NCBI RefSeq assembly: GCF_019175365.1
Contig: NZ_CP059572.1
Span: 7,874,001-7,938,000 of the forward strand
Length of the DNA: 64,000 nt
DNA from: Actinomadura graeca
Lineage (GTDB): Bacteria; Actinomycetota; Actinomycetes; Streptosporangiales; Streptosporangiaceae
Direction: 5' to 3'
Shown here: one piece after another, positions 46,907 to 56,552 of the stretch
Layout: every line of letters starts with the position of its first letter
Position numbering within the stretch: position 1 is the stretch's first letter
Notes under the pieces: model-generated
The model's database searches: none
What the model saw: the letters and a program-made list of their open reading frames with translations, nothing else
Told to the model about the DNA's origin: nothing
Translations under genes and position numbers: made by a program

Positions 46907-47926
46907 TCAGGACGGTGTGAGCAAGGTCGTGAGCAGGTCGTCCAGGCTGACCAGGCCGGCGATCCGGCCGTCGGGGGTCACCGCGAGCCCGAGCCTGCTG
47001 TGGTGGTCGCGCAGCACGGCGACCGCCTCTCCCACCGGGGTGCCGACGGGGATCGCGGGCACCGGGTGCGCCAGTTCCCGGGCCGGCGTCTCCCGCCCCC
47101 GGGCGCGTGCGACGTAGGCGTCGCGGACGTGCACCATCCGCGCCTGCACGGGCGCCGAGACGCCGCGCAGCATGATCCGGGTGCGGCCGGTGCGGGCGGT
47201 GGTGTCGAGGACCTCCTGGGGCGTCGCCGCAGGAGGCACCGACACGATCCGCGAGACCGGGATCAGCAGCTCCGACAGCGGCGCGCGCGGCGCGTCGAGG
47301 GCGGTGGTGAGCAGCGACAGATCGCTCTCCTCGATCAGCCCGAGCCGCCGCGACTCCACCGCGATGCTGCGCAGCTGCTCGGGGGTCCGCGAGACGTCCC
47401 GCGAGGCGTCCGGGTCGACGCGGAGCGCGCGCAGCATCAGGTTCGTGGCGCCGTTCAGCACCGCCAGGACGGGGCGGACGAGCGCGGTGTACGCGCGGAA
47501 CGGCGGCGCCAGCACGGTCGCCGACCGCTCCGGGCCCGCGATGGCCCACGACTTCGGGGCCATCTCGCCGACCACCATGTGCAGGAACGTGACCACCGCC
47601 AGGGCGAGCACGAACGCGGCGGCGTGCGCGGCGCCCCCGGGCAGCCCCGCGGCGTGCAGCGGCGGGGTCAGCGTCCCGGCGAACACCGGCTCGGAGACCA
47701 GGCCGAGGCCGAGCGAGCACATCGTGATGCCGAGCTGCGCCCCCGCGAGGGTCAGCGGCAGCTCGCCGATGCCGGCCACCGCGGCGGCCGCCGCCCGGCT
47801 GCCCCGCGCGGCGGCCCGCTCCAGCCGCGGCCGCTTGGCCGCCACCAGCGCGAACTCCGCCGCGACGAAGAAGCCGTTGCCGGCCAGCAGCGCCAGCGTG
47901 AGCGGTGCGCCCAGCGTGAGGTTCAC
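46907..47926 (-). CDS. DUF21/CNNM-type membrane protein with CBS pair
   Basis: A 339-residue protein of the CNNM/HlyC-CorC family. The N-terminal DUF21 membrane domain (GNGFFVAAEFALVAAKRPRLE, ...AGAQLGITMCSLGLG, VVGEMAPKSWAIA) is followed by a CBS pair. It lacks the C-terminal CorC_HlyC domain of its upstream neighbour. It may transport or sense Mg2+ or Co2+, perhaps as a heterodimer with the neighbour. GTG overlaps the previous stop by four bases. Confidence 0.9.
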   Translation of the reverse strand: MNLTLGAPLTLALLAGNGFFVAAEFALVAAKRPRLERAAARGSRAAAAAVAGIGELPLTLAGAQLGITMCSLGLGLVSEPVFAGTLTPPLHAAGLPGGAAHAAAFVLALAVVTFLHMVVGEMAPKSWAIAGPERSATVLAPPFRAYTALVRPVLAVLNGATNLMLRALRVDPDASRDVSRTPEQLRSIAVESRRLGLIEESDLSLLTTALDAPRAPLSELLIPVSRIVSVPPAATPQEVLDTTARTGRTRIMLRGVSAPVQARMVHVRDAYVARARGRETPARELAHPVPAIPVGTPVGEAVAVLRDHHSRLGLAVTPDGRIAGLVSLDDLLTTLLTPS

Positions 47927-49257
47927 CGGCCCGGGCCCCCTTCCCGGACGGTGCGGACGCGGATCAGCTCCGGGACGTGCCGGTGGATCGTCAGCACCTC
48001 CACCACGGCGGCGCGGGGCGGGTCGCCGATCCCGCCGGGGGGCAGCTCGACGGTGACGACGTCGCCAGGCCGCGCGACCCGGCCGAGCCGCTCGTGCAGC
48101 AGGCCCGCGACCGTCTCGTAGTCGCCCTCCGGCAGCGCGATGCCGGTCTCATGGGCGACCTCGTCGACCCGGAGCCCCGCGTCCGTCGTCCACCACTCGC
48201 CGCGCCGGACCGCCAGGTCCTCCTCGGCGTCGTGCTCGTCGGCGATCTCCCCGACCAGCTCCTCGGCGACGTCCTCCCAGGTGACGATGCCGGCGAAGCC
48301 GCCGTACTCGTCGACGACGCAGGCCAGCGGCGCGTCCGCGCCGCGCAGCCGGGCGACGAGGTCCGGCAGCGGCAGGCTGGAGGGCACCAGCAGCGGCGGC
48401 GAGGCGAGCGCGCGGACCTGAGTGCGGGCCGCCTCGTCCGGGTCCAGCAGGACTAGGTCCTCCAGGCCCACCACGCCGACGACGTCGTCCACGCTCTCGC
48501 CGACGACCGGGTAGCGCGAGTGCCCGCTCGCCGTGATGACCTCGGTCAGCCCGGCCGCCGATGCGGACGCCGGGACGGTGACCACGTCCACCCGCGGCAC
48601 CATGACCTCCTCGGCGTCGCGCTCGGAGAAGACCAATGCCCGTTCCAGGAGGTCGGCGTGGCCCTCCTGGAACTGCTCACCGGACTCGCCGATGATGTGC
48701 CCCAGCTCTTCGAGCGTCGCGCCGTGGTGCAGCTCCTCCACCGGCTCGATGCCGACCGCCCGGACGAGCCGGTTCGCCGATGCGTCGAACAGCCGGATCA
48801 GCGGTGACGCCACCGTCAGGTAGACGAGGGTGGACGCGGCCAGCGCGCGCGCCAGCGGCTCGGGCTTGGCCAAGGCCAGGTTCTTGGGGAACAGCTCGCC
48901 CAAGACCATCTGGACGATCGTGGCCAGCGCGAAACCGATCGCCACGGCCACCCCGCCGGACGCCGCCGGAGGCACCCCCGCGGCCCGCGCCGCCGGGGCG
49001 ATCAGGTCGGCGAGCGCGGGTTTGGCGATGAAGCCGACCACCAGCGCCGTGACGGTGATCCCGAGCTGGGCCCCCGACAGCATGAACGACAGCCGCTCCA
49101 TCACCCGCACCGCCCGCGCGGACGCCCGGTCGCCCTCCGCCGCGCGCTGGTCGAGCAGCGGGCGGTCGGCGGTGACGAACGCGAACTCCTGCGCGACGAA
49201 GTACCCGGTCGCGGCGGTCAGCACCAGGACGGCGAGCAGTCCGAGAAGGGCGTTCAC
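47923..49257 (-). CDS. DUF21/CBS/CorC-HlyC membrane protein (CNNM family)
   Basis: A 444-residue protein with a DUF21 membrane domain (GYFVAQEFAFVTADRPLLDQ, GAQLGITVTALVVGF, VLGELFPKNLALA), a CBS pair around residues 215-345 (EVMVPRVDVVTV; CVVDEYGGFAGIVTWEDV) and the C-terminal CorC_HlyC transporter-associated domain. It is the first of a coupled pair. Probable divalent-cation export or sensing; called hemolysin-like in older annotations. Confidence 0.92.
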   Translation of the reverse strand: MNALLGLLAVLVLTAATGYFVAQEFAFVTADRPLLDQRAAEGDRASARAVRVMERLSFMLSGAQLGITVTALVVGFIAKPALADLIAPAARAAGVPPAASGGVAVAIGFALATIVQMVLGELFPKNLALAKPEPLARALAASTLVYLTVASPLIRLFDASANRLVRAVGIEPVEELHHGATLEELGHIIGESGEQFQEGHADLLERALVFSERDAEEVMVPRVDVVTVPASASAAGLTEVITASGHSRYPVVGESVDDVVGVVGLEDLVLLDPDEAARTQVRALASPPLLVPSSLPLPDLVARLRGADAPLACVVDEYGGFAGIVTWEDVAEELVGEIADEHDAEEDLAVRRGEWWTTDAGLRVDEVAHETGIALPEGDYETVAGLLHERLGRVARPGDVVTVELPPGGIGDPPRAAVVEVLTIHRHVPELIRVRTVREGGPGR

Positions 49258-49501
49258 GCGCGTCCCCCACTGGGGCGCGTCCCGCCCCGGCCGCCGGTCT
49301 TGCCGGACACCGTTCCCCTTCCGTGACTGCCGTCCCGCCCACTGTCCAAGATCTTCCTACCCCTTCCCCGGACCGCACCCCCACGGTCGCGAAGATCCGG
49401 CTTCGACGGTTATCGAACGTCTCGATGTGGAATGAAAACCTCCACGGGAACGGCCGTGGCCGAAGTGGCATGGCACGGCCACGAGTGCGAGGGGGCAAGC
49501 G

Positions 49502-50461
49502 GTGCCCAGACCGTTCGCGTCGTCCGCCGACCTGGACGACAAGACCCAGACCCTGGAGGTCCTGGCCGACGGCGTGTACGCGCTCACGGCCGAGGGCGAC
49601 CCGAACGTCGGGGCCGTCGAGGGCGAGGACTTCCTCGTCTGCTTCGAGGCCCTCGCGACGCCCGCCGCGGCCCGCGACTGGCTGGCCGTGCTGCGCGCCC
49701 ACACCGACAAGCCGATCCGCTACCTCGTCCTGTCGCACCACCACGCGGTGCGGACGCTGGGCGCGAGCGCCTTCGGGGCACCGGTGGTCATCGCGCACGA
49801 CCGCACGCGCGCGCTCATCGCCGAGCGCGGCAAGCAGGACTGGGAGTCCGAGTTCGGGAGGATGCCGCGGCTGTTCAAGGAGCCGGAGTCCATCCCCGGG
49901 CTGACCTGGCCGACCGTCACCTTCTCCAGCACCCTCACCATCGACCTCGGCGGCGACCGCGGCGACCTGGACCTCGCCTACTGCGGCCGCGGCCACACCG
50001 AGGGCGACATCGTGGCGTGGCTGCCCCGGCAGCGGGTCCTGTTCGCCGGCGACCTCGTCGAGACGCAGGCGGCGCTCTACACCGGCGACGCCTTCCACCG
50101 CGAGTGGGCCTCCGGCACCCTCGACCACGTCGCCTCCTTCGGCGCCGAGACGCTCGTCGGCGGGCGCGGCGCCGTCGCGCACGGCCGCGCCGCCGCCCGC
50201 GCCGCCGTCGAGCAGACCCGCGACTTCCTGGAGACGATGCTCCGCGAGACCGGCCGCGTCCACGAGGCCGGCGGGACGCTCAAGGACGCGTTCTCCGCCG
50301 TGCACACCGCCCTCGCCCCCGCCTACGGCGGCTGGCCGATCTTCGAGCACTGCCTGCCGTTCGACGTCTCCCGCCTCTGGGACGAGCTGTCCGGCGTGGA
50401 GCGGCCCCGCGTCTGGACGGCCGACCGGGACCGCGAGGTCTGGGCGGAGCTCCAGGATTGA
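49502..50461 (+). CDS. MBL-fold metallo-hydrolase with altered metal motif
   Basis: A 319-residue metallo-beta-lactamase-fold protein. The usual HxHxDH motif is replaced by SHHHAVRTLGASAF, and other MBL landmarks remain: GRGHTEGDIVAWLP and VLFAGDLVE. This HHAVR variant is known to me from a subgroup near aromatic degradation genes. The metal-binding state is uncertain. GTG start with GAGGGGGCAAGCG upstream. It overlaps the FAD monooxygenase by four bases. Confidence 0.88.
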   Translation: MPRPFASSADLDDKTQTLEVLADGVYALTAEGDPNVGAVEGEDFLVCFEALATPAAARDWLAVLRAHTDKPIRYLVLSHHHAVRTLGASAFGAPVVIAHDRTRALIAERGKQDWESEFGRMPRLFKEPESIPGLTWPTVTFSSTLTIDLGGDRGDLDLAYCGRGHTEGDIVAWLPRQRVLFAGDLVETQAALYTGDAFHREWASGTLDHVASFGAETLVGGRGAVAHGRAAARAAVEQTRDFLETMLRETGRVHEAGGTLKDAFSAVHTALAPAYGGWPIFEHCLPFDVSRLWDELSGVERPRVWTADRDREVWAELQD

Positions 50462-52044
50462 CCGGGGCCGATCCCGTCGCCGTGGTCGGCGCGGGGCCGG
50501 TGGGCCTGACCACCGCGCTGCTGCTGGCCCGGTGGGGGGTGCCCTCGGTCGTGCTGGAGCGGCGGCCGGTCCGGGAGGCGATCGGGTCGCGCTCGATCTG
50601 CCAGCAGCGGGACGTCCTGGACATCTGGGCCGCGGCCGGGGCGGGCGCCATCGCCGAGGAGGGACTCGCCTGGACCACCGCGCGCACCTTCTACCGCACC
50701 CGCGAGCTGTTCTCCTGGCGGTTCGACGACGCCGGGACGCTGCCCCCGTGCGTGAACATCTCCCAGTCCCGCACCGAGGAGATCCTGGAGGAGCGCGCGG
50801 CCGCCGAGGACCTCATCGAGATCCGCTGGGGCCACGACGTCACCGGCCTCGACCAGGACGCCGACGGCGTCACCCTGCGCTGCGCGGACGGCTCGTCCGT
50901 CCGCGCCCCCTACGTGGTCGCGTGCCCGGGGGGACGGCCCGGGATCCGCGAGTCGCTCGGCATCGGGCTGCCGGGAGAGAGCTTCCACGACCGTTTCCTC
51001 ATCGTCGACCTGCACGCCGACCTTCCCGGATTCGAGCACGAGCGCCGCTTCTACTTCGATCCGCCCTGGAACCCCGGGCGGCAGGTGCTCATCCACGCCT
51101 GCCCGGACTCCCGGTACCGGATCGACTGGCAGGTGCCGCCGGGCTTCTCCCTCGCCGACGAGATGGGCCCCGGCCTCGACCGCCGCATCCGGCAGATCAT
51201 CGGGCCCCGCCCGTACGAGGTGGGCTGGGCCTCGGTGTACACCTTCCACTCCCGGGTGGCCGACCGGATGCGCCGCGGGCGCGTCCTGCTGGCGGGCGAC
51301 TGCGCCCACCAGTTCGCGCCGTTCGGAGCCCGCGGCCTGAACTCCGGCGTCCCCGACGCCGAGAACGCCGCCTGGAAGATCGCCTTCGTGCTGCGCGGAT
51401 GGGCCCCGCCGGAGCTGCTGGACAGCTACGACACCGAGCGCCGCGCGGCGGCCCTGGAGAACCTGGAGGTGACGTCGGCGACCATGCGCTTCCTCGTCCC
51501 GCAGTCCGAGCCGGGCTGGACGGCGCGCCGGCGCGCCCTGGAACGCGCCGCCGCCGACCCCGCCGCGGCCACGGCGATCGACTCCGGGCGGTTCGCGGAG
51601 CCGTTCTGGTACACCGCGTCGCCGCTGACCACGCCCGAGCCGACGAGGCCGCCCACCGGGCGCCCGCCCAAGGGCGCCGTCCACCCGCCCGCCCCGGGCG
51701 TGATCGTGCCGGACGCCCCGCTGCCCGGCCGGACCCGGCTGCGCGAGCTGCTGCGCGACGGCTTCACCCTGCTGCTCGCGGCCGACGTGCCGGGCGACCT
51801 CGCGGCCGGCCTGGCGGAGACCGCCGCCGGTGTCCCGCTCCGCGTCCTGCGCCCCGCCGACCTGGACCCCGGGGGAGGGCTCGCCACCACGCTCGGGCTC
51901 CGGCCCGGCGAGGTCTGGCTCGTCCGGCCCGACGCGCACCTGGCCGCGATCCTGCCGCGCCCGTCGCGGGCGGGCGTCGCCGCCGCCCTCCGCCGGGCCC
52001 TCGGCTTCACCGCCCGCCCCGTCCCGGCCCCTAGCGCGCGGTGA
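50458..52044 (+). CDS. FAD-dependent aromatic hydroxylase-like monooxygenase
   Basis: A 528-residue flavoprotein of the phenol/3-(3-hydroxyphenyl)propionate hydroxylase group. FAD-binding marks are VVGAGPVGLTTALLLARWG (GxGxxG), the DG-type middle and the GD motif VLLAGDCAHQFAPFGARGLNSGVPDAENAAWK. The C-terminal thioredoxin-like part (residues about 400-528) matches this group. It starts with a TTG that overlaps the MBL stop (TTGA). It likely hydroxylates an aromatic acid or polyketide; the substrate is unknown. Confidence 0.9.
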   Translation: MTGADPVAVVGAGPVGLTTALLLARWGVPSVVLERRPVREAIGSRSICQQRDVLDIWAAAGAGAIAEEGLAWTTARTFYRTRELFSWRFDDAGTLPPCVNISQSRTEEILEERAAAEDLIEIRWGHDVTGLDQDADGVTLRCADGSSVRAPYVVACPGGRPGIRESLGIGLPGESFHDRFLIVDLHADLPGFEHERRFYFDPPWNPGRQVLIHACPDSRYRIDWQVPPGFSLADEMGPGLDRRIRQIIGPRPYEVGWASVYTFHSRVADRMRRGRVLLAGDCAHQFAPFGARGLNSGVPDAENAAWKIAFVLRGWAPPELLDSYDTERRAAALENLEVTSATMRFLVPQSEPGWTARRRALERAAADPAAATAIDSGRFAEPFWYTASPLTTPEPTRPPTGRPPKGAVHPPAPGVIVPDAPLPGRTRLRELLRDGFTLLLAADVPGDLAAGLAETAAGVPLRVLRPADLDPGGGLATTLGLRPGEVWLVRPDAHLAAILPRPSRAGVAAALRRALGFTARPVPAPSAR

Positions 52045-52873
52045 TCAGGACGGCGCCCGCCGCGACAACGCACGCGGCCGCGATCCGGCGCGGCCCGAGG
52101 CGCTCGGAGAAGAACACCGCGCCGATGACCGCGGCCCAGACCACCCCCGTCTCGCGCAGCGCCGCCACCGACGCCAGCGCGCCGCGGGTCTGCGCCCACA
52201 GGACGATCCCGTACGCGCTGATCGCGATCAGCGCGCCGGAGAGTCCCGCCGCCCACTCCCGCGGCCGCAGGCCGGTGAGCGTCCCGGTCCCGCGCAGCGC
52301 CAGCACCGCCACGACGGTGGCCGGCCCTTCCAGGCCGAACAGCCACGCGGTGTAGGAGACCGCGCCGCCCGCGGCGCGCACGCCGACACCGTCCAGCATG
52401 GTGTAGGACGCGATGGCCGCACCGGTGAGCAGCGCGGCGGCCACCGCCCTCGGCTCGCGGGGCGCTCGCGCGTCCGGCCCGGCGAAGGCCAGCCCGGCGA
52501 GCCCCGCGCAGACCGCGGCGATCCCCGTGGCCTGCGCGGGCGAGGGCAGCTCGCCGAGCGCGGCCGCCGCCGCGAGGGTCACGATCAGCGGGGCGCTGCC
52601 GCGGGCCAGTGGGTAGACCTGGCTGAAGTCGCCGAGCTCGTAGGCTTTCAGCAGCAGACCCATGTAGACGAGGTGGACGGCGGACGACGCGCCCAGCCAC
52701 GGCCACGCCGCGGTGTCCGGGGCGCTGCCGGACACCAGCAGCGGCGCGACCGCGGCCGTCTGCCCGAGCCCGATGAGCGCGAACGCCGCCCAGGGATCGG
52801 CGGCGCCCTTGGCGAGGGCGTTCCACACGGCGTGCAGGGCTCCGGCGAGGATCACGGCGAGGGCGACGTTCAT
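52031..52873 (-). CDS. EamA/DMT-family transporter
   Basis: A 280-residue membrane protein with about ten helices in two EamA repeats (ALHAVWNALAKGA at the start of the first; ASYTMLDGVGVRA at the second). It is probably a metabolite exporter. ATG 52873 follows GGTGGGGTGGCGG. Its 3' end overlaps the monooxygenase stop by 14 bases on the other strand. Confidence 0.9.
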   Translation of the reverse strand: MNVALAVILAGALHAVWNALAKGAADPWAAFALIGLGQTAAVAPLLVSGSAPDTAAWPWLGASSAVHLVYMGLLLKAYELGDFSQVYPLARGSAPLIVTLAAAAALGELPSPAQATGIAAVCAGLAGLAFAGPDARAPREPRAVAAALLTGAAIASYTMLDGVGVRAAGGAVSYTAWLFGLEGPATVVAVLALRGTGTLTGLRPREWAAGLSGALIAISAYGIVLWAQTRGALASVAALRETGVVWAAVIGAVFFSERLGPRRIAAACVVAAGAVLITAR

Positions 52874-52950
52874 GCCGCCACCCCACCGCGGGACCCCACG
52901 CGCTGGGCAGTTATTTAGGACATGGCTAAAGGATCCGGGAACGATGGACT

Positions 52951-52969
52951 CACCGGATGACATCCGGTG
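52951..52969. promoter_or_regulatory. Near-perfect 19-bp palindrome CACCGGATG-A-CATCCGGTG
   Basis: 9-bp arms around one base lie in the divergent region between the EamA transporter and the gene at 53068. It is flanked by an outer pair of GGATCC sites (52931 and 52977) and near-matching CGGGAAC/GTTCGG. This looks like a dimeric repressor site that could control both genes. Confidence 0.55.
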
Positions 52970-53067
52970 AATGTTCGGATCCCGTGACAATCTGGAGAGT
53001 GCCGGGGCCCGCGTGATAGCACGGGGGGACGCGGGCGAATGGTCCCCTGACACGGTGGGGAGAGCCG

Positions 53068-54081
53068 ATGAACGAAGAGAGCCGTCCCCGTCCGGTGCTC
53101 GACCCCGAGATCCCCGCGCCCGACCGCGCGCTGCTCACCGGGGAGCCCGGACGGCTCGTCGCGGCCTGCGCGCCCGCGCCGCCCCGCGCCCGCGTCAGCG
53201 CCGCGACCGCCGCCGCCAGGCTCGTCTGGATCCCGGCGTTCGCCTTCTTCTACGGCGTGCTGCCCGGCGGCTGGCTGCGGCTGTTCTTCCTGGCCTCCCT
53301 CGACCAGGACGAACTGCTGGGCGGCGCGGAGCGCTGGGGCCGGCGGCCCGTCCTCGCGATGATGCTCACCCCCGCGCTGCAGATCCTGCTGATCCTGCTG
53401 GGGCAGCCCGAGGCCGCGCTGGCGCTGGCGGCGGCGAGCTTCACCGGCTGGGCGATCGGCGCGCTCCGGTACGTCCGGGAGCCGGCCGCCGCCCGCGCGG
53501 CGCGCGAGCACCACGGCTCCTACCTGCTGCCCGCCGACTTCGACCGTCCCGCCGCGCGGCTGCTCACGCGCGCGCAGCGGGCGATCGACGCCGTCCTCGG
53601 CTCGCGCGCGCACGCCGCCGGGCTGCTCGACGACGTCAACAACGCGGTCGTCCTGCCGCGGCAGGAGTGGTCGATCGCCGTCGCGCTCGCCGAGCACACC
53701 CGGCTGCGCCGCGAGCGCAGCGCCCAGCAGCCCGAACGGCTCTCGGCCCGGGTGCGCGCGCTCCTGGAGCCGCAGGACCGCGCCCTGAGCCTGTCGGTCG
53801 GCTCCGTCACCCGGCGGATCGAGGCGCTGGAGTCCTACGCGCGCCGTGCGGGCGAGGCGGACGACGCCTTCCACGAGTCGCAGGTGCTGCAGGACCTGCC
53901 CGGGCAGAACGCCCGCTACCGGGATCTGCTCGCCAGCACCGTCGGCGACGCGATGGCCGGCGCCGAGATCCACGGCATGGCCGAGGACGCCCGCCGCGCG
54001 GAGACGGCCCTGCGCGAGCGGATCACCGTCGCGCTGCGCGCCGGGCACGAGCTCACGGTCCCGGCGGAGCCGGAACGCTGA
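53068..54081 (+). CDS. Membrane protein, unknown function
   Basis: A 337-residue protein with hydrophobic stretches at about residues 50-75 (LVWIPAFAFFYGVLPGGWLRLFF) and 90-125 (MMLTPALQILLILLG, ALALAAASFTGWAIGAL), followed by a 200-residue soluble helical part rich in Arg and Glu. No family was recognised. ATG with GGTGGGGAGAG upstream. It is divergent from the EamA gene across the palindrome. Confidence 0.75.
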   Translation: MNEESRPRPVLDPEIPAPDRALLTGEPGRLVAACAPAPPRARVSAATAAARLVWIPAFAFFYGVLPGGWLRLFFLASLDQDELLGGAERWGRRPVLAMMLTPALQILLILLGQPEAALALAAASFTGWAIGALRYVREPAAARAAREHHGSYLLPADFDRPAARLLTRAQRAIDAVLGSRAHAAGLLDDVNNAVVLPRQEWSIAVALAEHTRLRRERSAQQPERLSARVRALLEPQDRALSLSVGSVTRRIEALESYARRAGEADDAFHESQVLQDLPGQNARYRDLLASTVGDAMAGAEIHGMAEDARRAETALRERITVALRAGHELTVPAEPER

Positions 54082-54090
54082 GCGCCCGGA

Positions 54091-54414
54091 TCAGCCCGCC
54101 CGGCGCGCCGTGCGCGCGATGATCCAGTCGGCGGTGCGCTGCGTCCGCGCGATGCGGCGCCGCACCCTCGCCCGGGGACGCGGCCGGGGAGGCCGGGCGC
54201 CGCCGCCCGGCCCGGCCGGGCCGGGCAGAGGTGCGACGGCCCGCCCCGTGTGGCCCGCGGCCTCGTCCGCCAGCCGGGCGCCCGCCTCCGCGAGCTCGGC
54301 GAGGAACCGGCGCCGGGCAGGCGTGCCGGCCGCGTCCAGGACGCAGGTGTACAGGGCCTCGATCTCCGCTATCCGTGCTCCGAGTGTCAGCATCTGCTCG
54401 CCCACAATGATCAC
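54091..54414 (-). CDS. Small basic hypothetical protein
   Basis: A 107-residue protein with a helical N-terminal half (ARIAEIEALYTCVLDAAG) and a Pro/Arg-rich linker before RRRIARTQRTADWIIART. The start is uncertain: GTG 54414, or ATG 54393 with GGGCGAGCAG. It converges on the gene at 53068. It may be a real short gene, but codon bias alone supports it. Confidence 0.4.
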   Translation of the reverse strand: MIIVGEQMLTLGARIAEIEALYTCVLDAAGTPARRRFLAELAEAGARLADEAAGHTGRAVAPLPGPAGPGGGARPPRPRPRARVRRRIARTQRTADWIIARTARRAG

Positions 54415-54500
54415 CCCGTGTGACGATTGTGCGCGATTACCGTGCGTTTTCGCACATCATTTTTTCCGCATGAGCGATTAGCGGACGGCCCGAAACCCGG

Positions 54501-56375
54501 TCAGTTCTCCGCGAGGACGATGACCCGGTCTTCGGCGGCGAGGACGAGGGGTTCGGTCTTGTCCGGATTGAGGACCACGCCGTAGCCGGGCGGCTCGTGG
54601 AACCGCGCGTGCAGCCGGTAGCCGAGCGCGATCTCGCCGCGCCGCCGCGCGGACTCGATCAGCGTCGCGAAGTCGGCGGTGCCGCCCGGGATGAGGTAGT
54701 CGCCGGCGGGCTTGAGGTAGATCTCCGACCCGGCCGGGTCGAGCAGGTCGGCGAACACGTCGTACAGGTGCCGGTTCTCGCTGAGCTGGGTGAGCATCAG
54801 GCTGATCAGCTTGTCGCTGACCACGAAGTCGTCGGCCTTGGTGACCTGCGCGACCTCCCGGTTGGCGTCGTCGTTGATCTCGCTGACGATCGAGAACGGG
54901 TCGCCGAGCGCGTCCTCCATGTCGCGCAGGTGCAGCAGCGTCACCAGCGTGCGGGCGTCGGCGTGCTCGCGGCCGAAGCCGGCGTCGGAGAGCACGACGA
55001 CGTGCTGGTAGGAGCCCACGTCCAGGGACTCCAGGGACGGGCGGTCGGTGGGCTCGGCGCGGGCGAAGCCGACCTTGAGGTTGGCGAACGGCCCGAGGTC
55101 CCCGGTCGGGTCCTCGCGCGGGGCGGCCACGACCAGCTCCGAGCCCGCCGCGACGAAGTCGTCCAGCAGCTCGATGATCTTCGGGGCGCGGTGGTTCCAG
55201 CCGAGCAGCAGCGTGCGTCCGGGCACCGGCGCCCGGGGCGTCGCGATGGTGATCTGCTCCTCCCGGACGGGCGGCGGAGTGCCGCCGAGCCGGATCAGCA
55301 GGTCGTCCTCGGCCAGCACGATCATCTCGTCGTCGTCGGCGATGACGGTGCCGGCCGGCGGGTTCAGCAGGACGGTGCCGTCGCCGCGCCGCAGCCCCGC
55401 CGGGACGCCGAGGTCGTAGGCCGACAGCGCCGCGCCGAAAGCCGTGCCCGCCAGGGCGGGCTCGCGGCGCATGTAGAACTCGTGGCCGGCGAAGTCCAGC
55501 AGGTCGGTGCAGACCTGCGACAGCCCGGACTGCCGGTGCGACTGGACGATCAGCCGGATCGCGATGTCGTCGGCGTCGATCACCCGGGCTGCGGGGCCGC
55601 CCGCCAGCCGCGCCGCGGGCAGGTTGGCCGAGTCGTGGACGGCGGCGACGACGTGCGGCCGCCGCAGGTCCCAGGCCCGCGCGCCGAGCGAGAGCAGCAC
55701 CTTGATGACGTGGGTGTCGGCGTCGGGGACCTCCGGCGACAGCACCATGATCGAGCGGGCGGTGCCGGGGCTGACCAGCTCCAGGTCGGCGACCTTCAGC
55801 GGGTTGCCGGTGCGGCACACGATCCGGGTGCGGCCGAGGTCGCCGACCCGGGCCCGGATCGCGTCCTCCATCGCGACCTTGTCGCGGTCGGCGAGGATCG
55901 CCACGCAGGACCGGCGTTCGCTCTGGTTGGCCTCGACCAGCTCGGCGACCACCGTGAAGACCTGCTCCGACCAGCCGAGCAGGACGGTGTGGCCGTGCTC
56001 GACGATCCGCGACCGGCCCTTGCGCAGCTCGCCGATCTTGGCTTCCAGCCCGGTGGTGAGCACGCCGATCAGCGAGCTGACGATGAAGATCCCGCCGATG
56101 GTGGAGACGAGCATCAGCGCCAGGAACGGTCCCGTGCCGGTGTCGTCGCCCATCGTGCCGGGGTCGAGCGTGCGCAGCAGGCTCCGCCACACCATGCCGG
56201 GCCAGTGCCCGTGCGCGCCGCTGTCGCGCGGGGCGATCAGGACGGCGCCGGTGGCGACCACGAGCACGAGGGCGGCCGAGGCGAGGGCGAGCCAGCCGAT
56301 GAGCGCCGGAGTGCCCTTGGACATGGTCGTGTCGAACCAGTACCGGACCCGGTCCCGGCGCGTCGCTCGAGCCAA
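54501..56375 (-). CDS. CASTOR/POLLUX-related ion channel
   Basis: A 624-residue protein. Two transmembrane helices lie at about residues 25-47 (ALIGWLALASAALVLVVATGAVL) and 85-110 (FLALMLVSTIGGIFIVSSLIGVLT) with a pore-like loop between, followed by RCK-like Rossmann modules (HTVLLGWSEQVFTVVAELV; RTLLLGWNHRAPKIIELLDDF). This is the bacterial relative of plant CASTOR/POLLUX. The TTG at 56375 is preferred for GAAGGAGGC upstream; ATG 56408 has none. Ion selectivity is unknown. Confidence 0.9.
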   Translation of the reverse strand: MARATRRDRVRYWFDTTMSKGTPALIGWLALASAALVLVVATGAVLIAPRDSGAHGHWPGMVWRSLLRTLDPGTMGDDTGTGPFLALMLVSTIGGIFIVSSLIGVLTTGLEAKIGELRKGRSRIVEHGHTVLLGWSEQVFTVVAELVEANQSERRSCVAILADRDKVAMEDAIRARVGDLGRTRIVCRTGNPLKVADLELVSPGTARSIMVLSPEVPDADTHVIKVLLSLGARAWDLRRPHVVAAVHDSANLPAARLAGGPAARVIDADDIAIRLIVQSHRQSGLSQVCTDLLDFAGHEFYMRREPALAGTAFGAALSAYDLGVPAGLRRGDGTVLLNPPAGTVIADDDEMIVLAEDDLLIRLGGTPPPVREEQITIATPRAPVPGRTLLLGWNHRAPKIIELLDDFVAAGSELVVAAPREDPTGDLGPFANLKVGFARAEPTDRPSLESLDVGSYQHVVVLSDAGFGREHADARTLVTLLHLRDMEDALGDPFSIVSEINDDANREVAQVTKADDFVVSDKLISLMLTQLSENRHLYDVFADLLDPAGSEIYLKPAGDYLIPGGTADFATLIESARRRGEIALGYRLHARFHEPPGYGVVLNPDKTEPLVLAAEDRVIVLAEN

Positions 56376-56482
56376 CCGGCTCTGCCTCCTTCGCCCAATT
56401 CGCCCCATTAAGGAGGGCCTAGCGGTTGATCTCTGTGATGCGTAATTCCTTCGCGCCGATTCGCCCGCGTGGACATACGCAA

Positions 56483-56513
56483 GGGGCCGGGGTGAGATTT
56501 CCACCCCGGCCCC
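56483..56513 (-). terminator. Hairpin terminator after lsr2
   Basis: GGGGCCGGGGTG and CACCCCGGCCCC pair perfectly over 12 bp around a 7-base loop, about 40 bases after the lsr2 stop. There is no clear U-run. Confidence 0.65.
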
Positions 56514-56552
56514 CGGCGCGTCGCCGGAACGCCGCCGACTCCGCGGCCGGTG

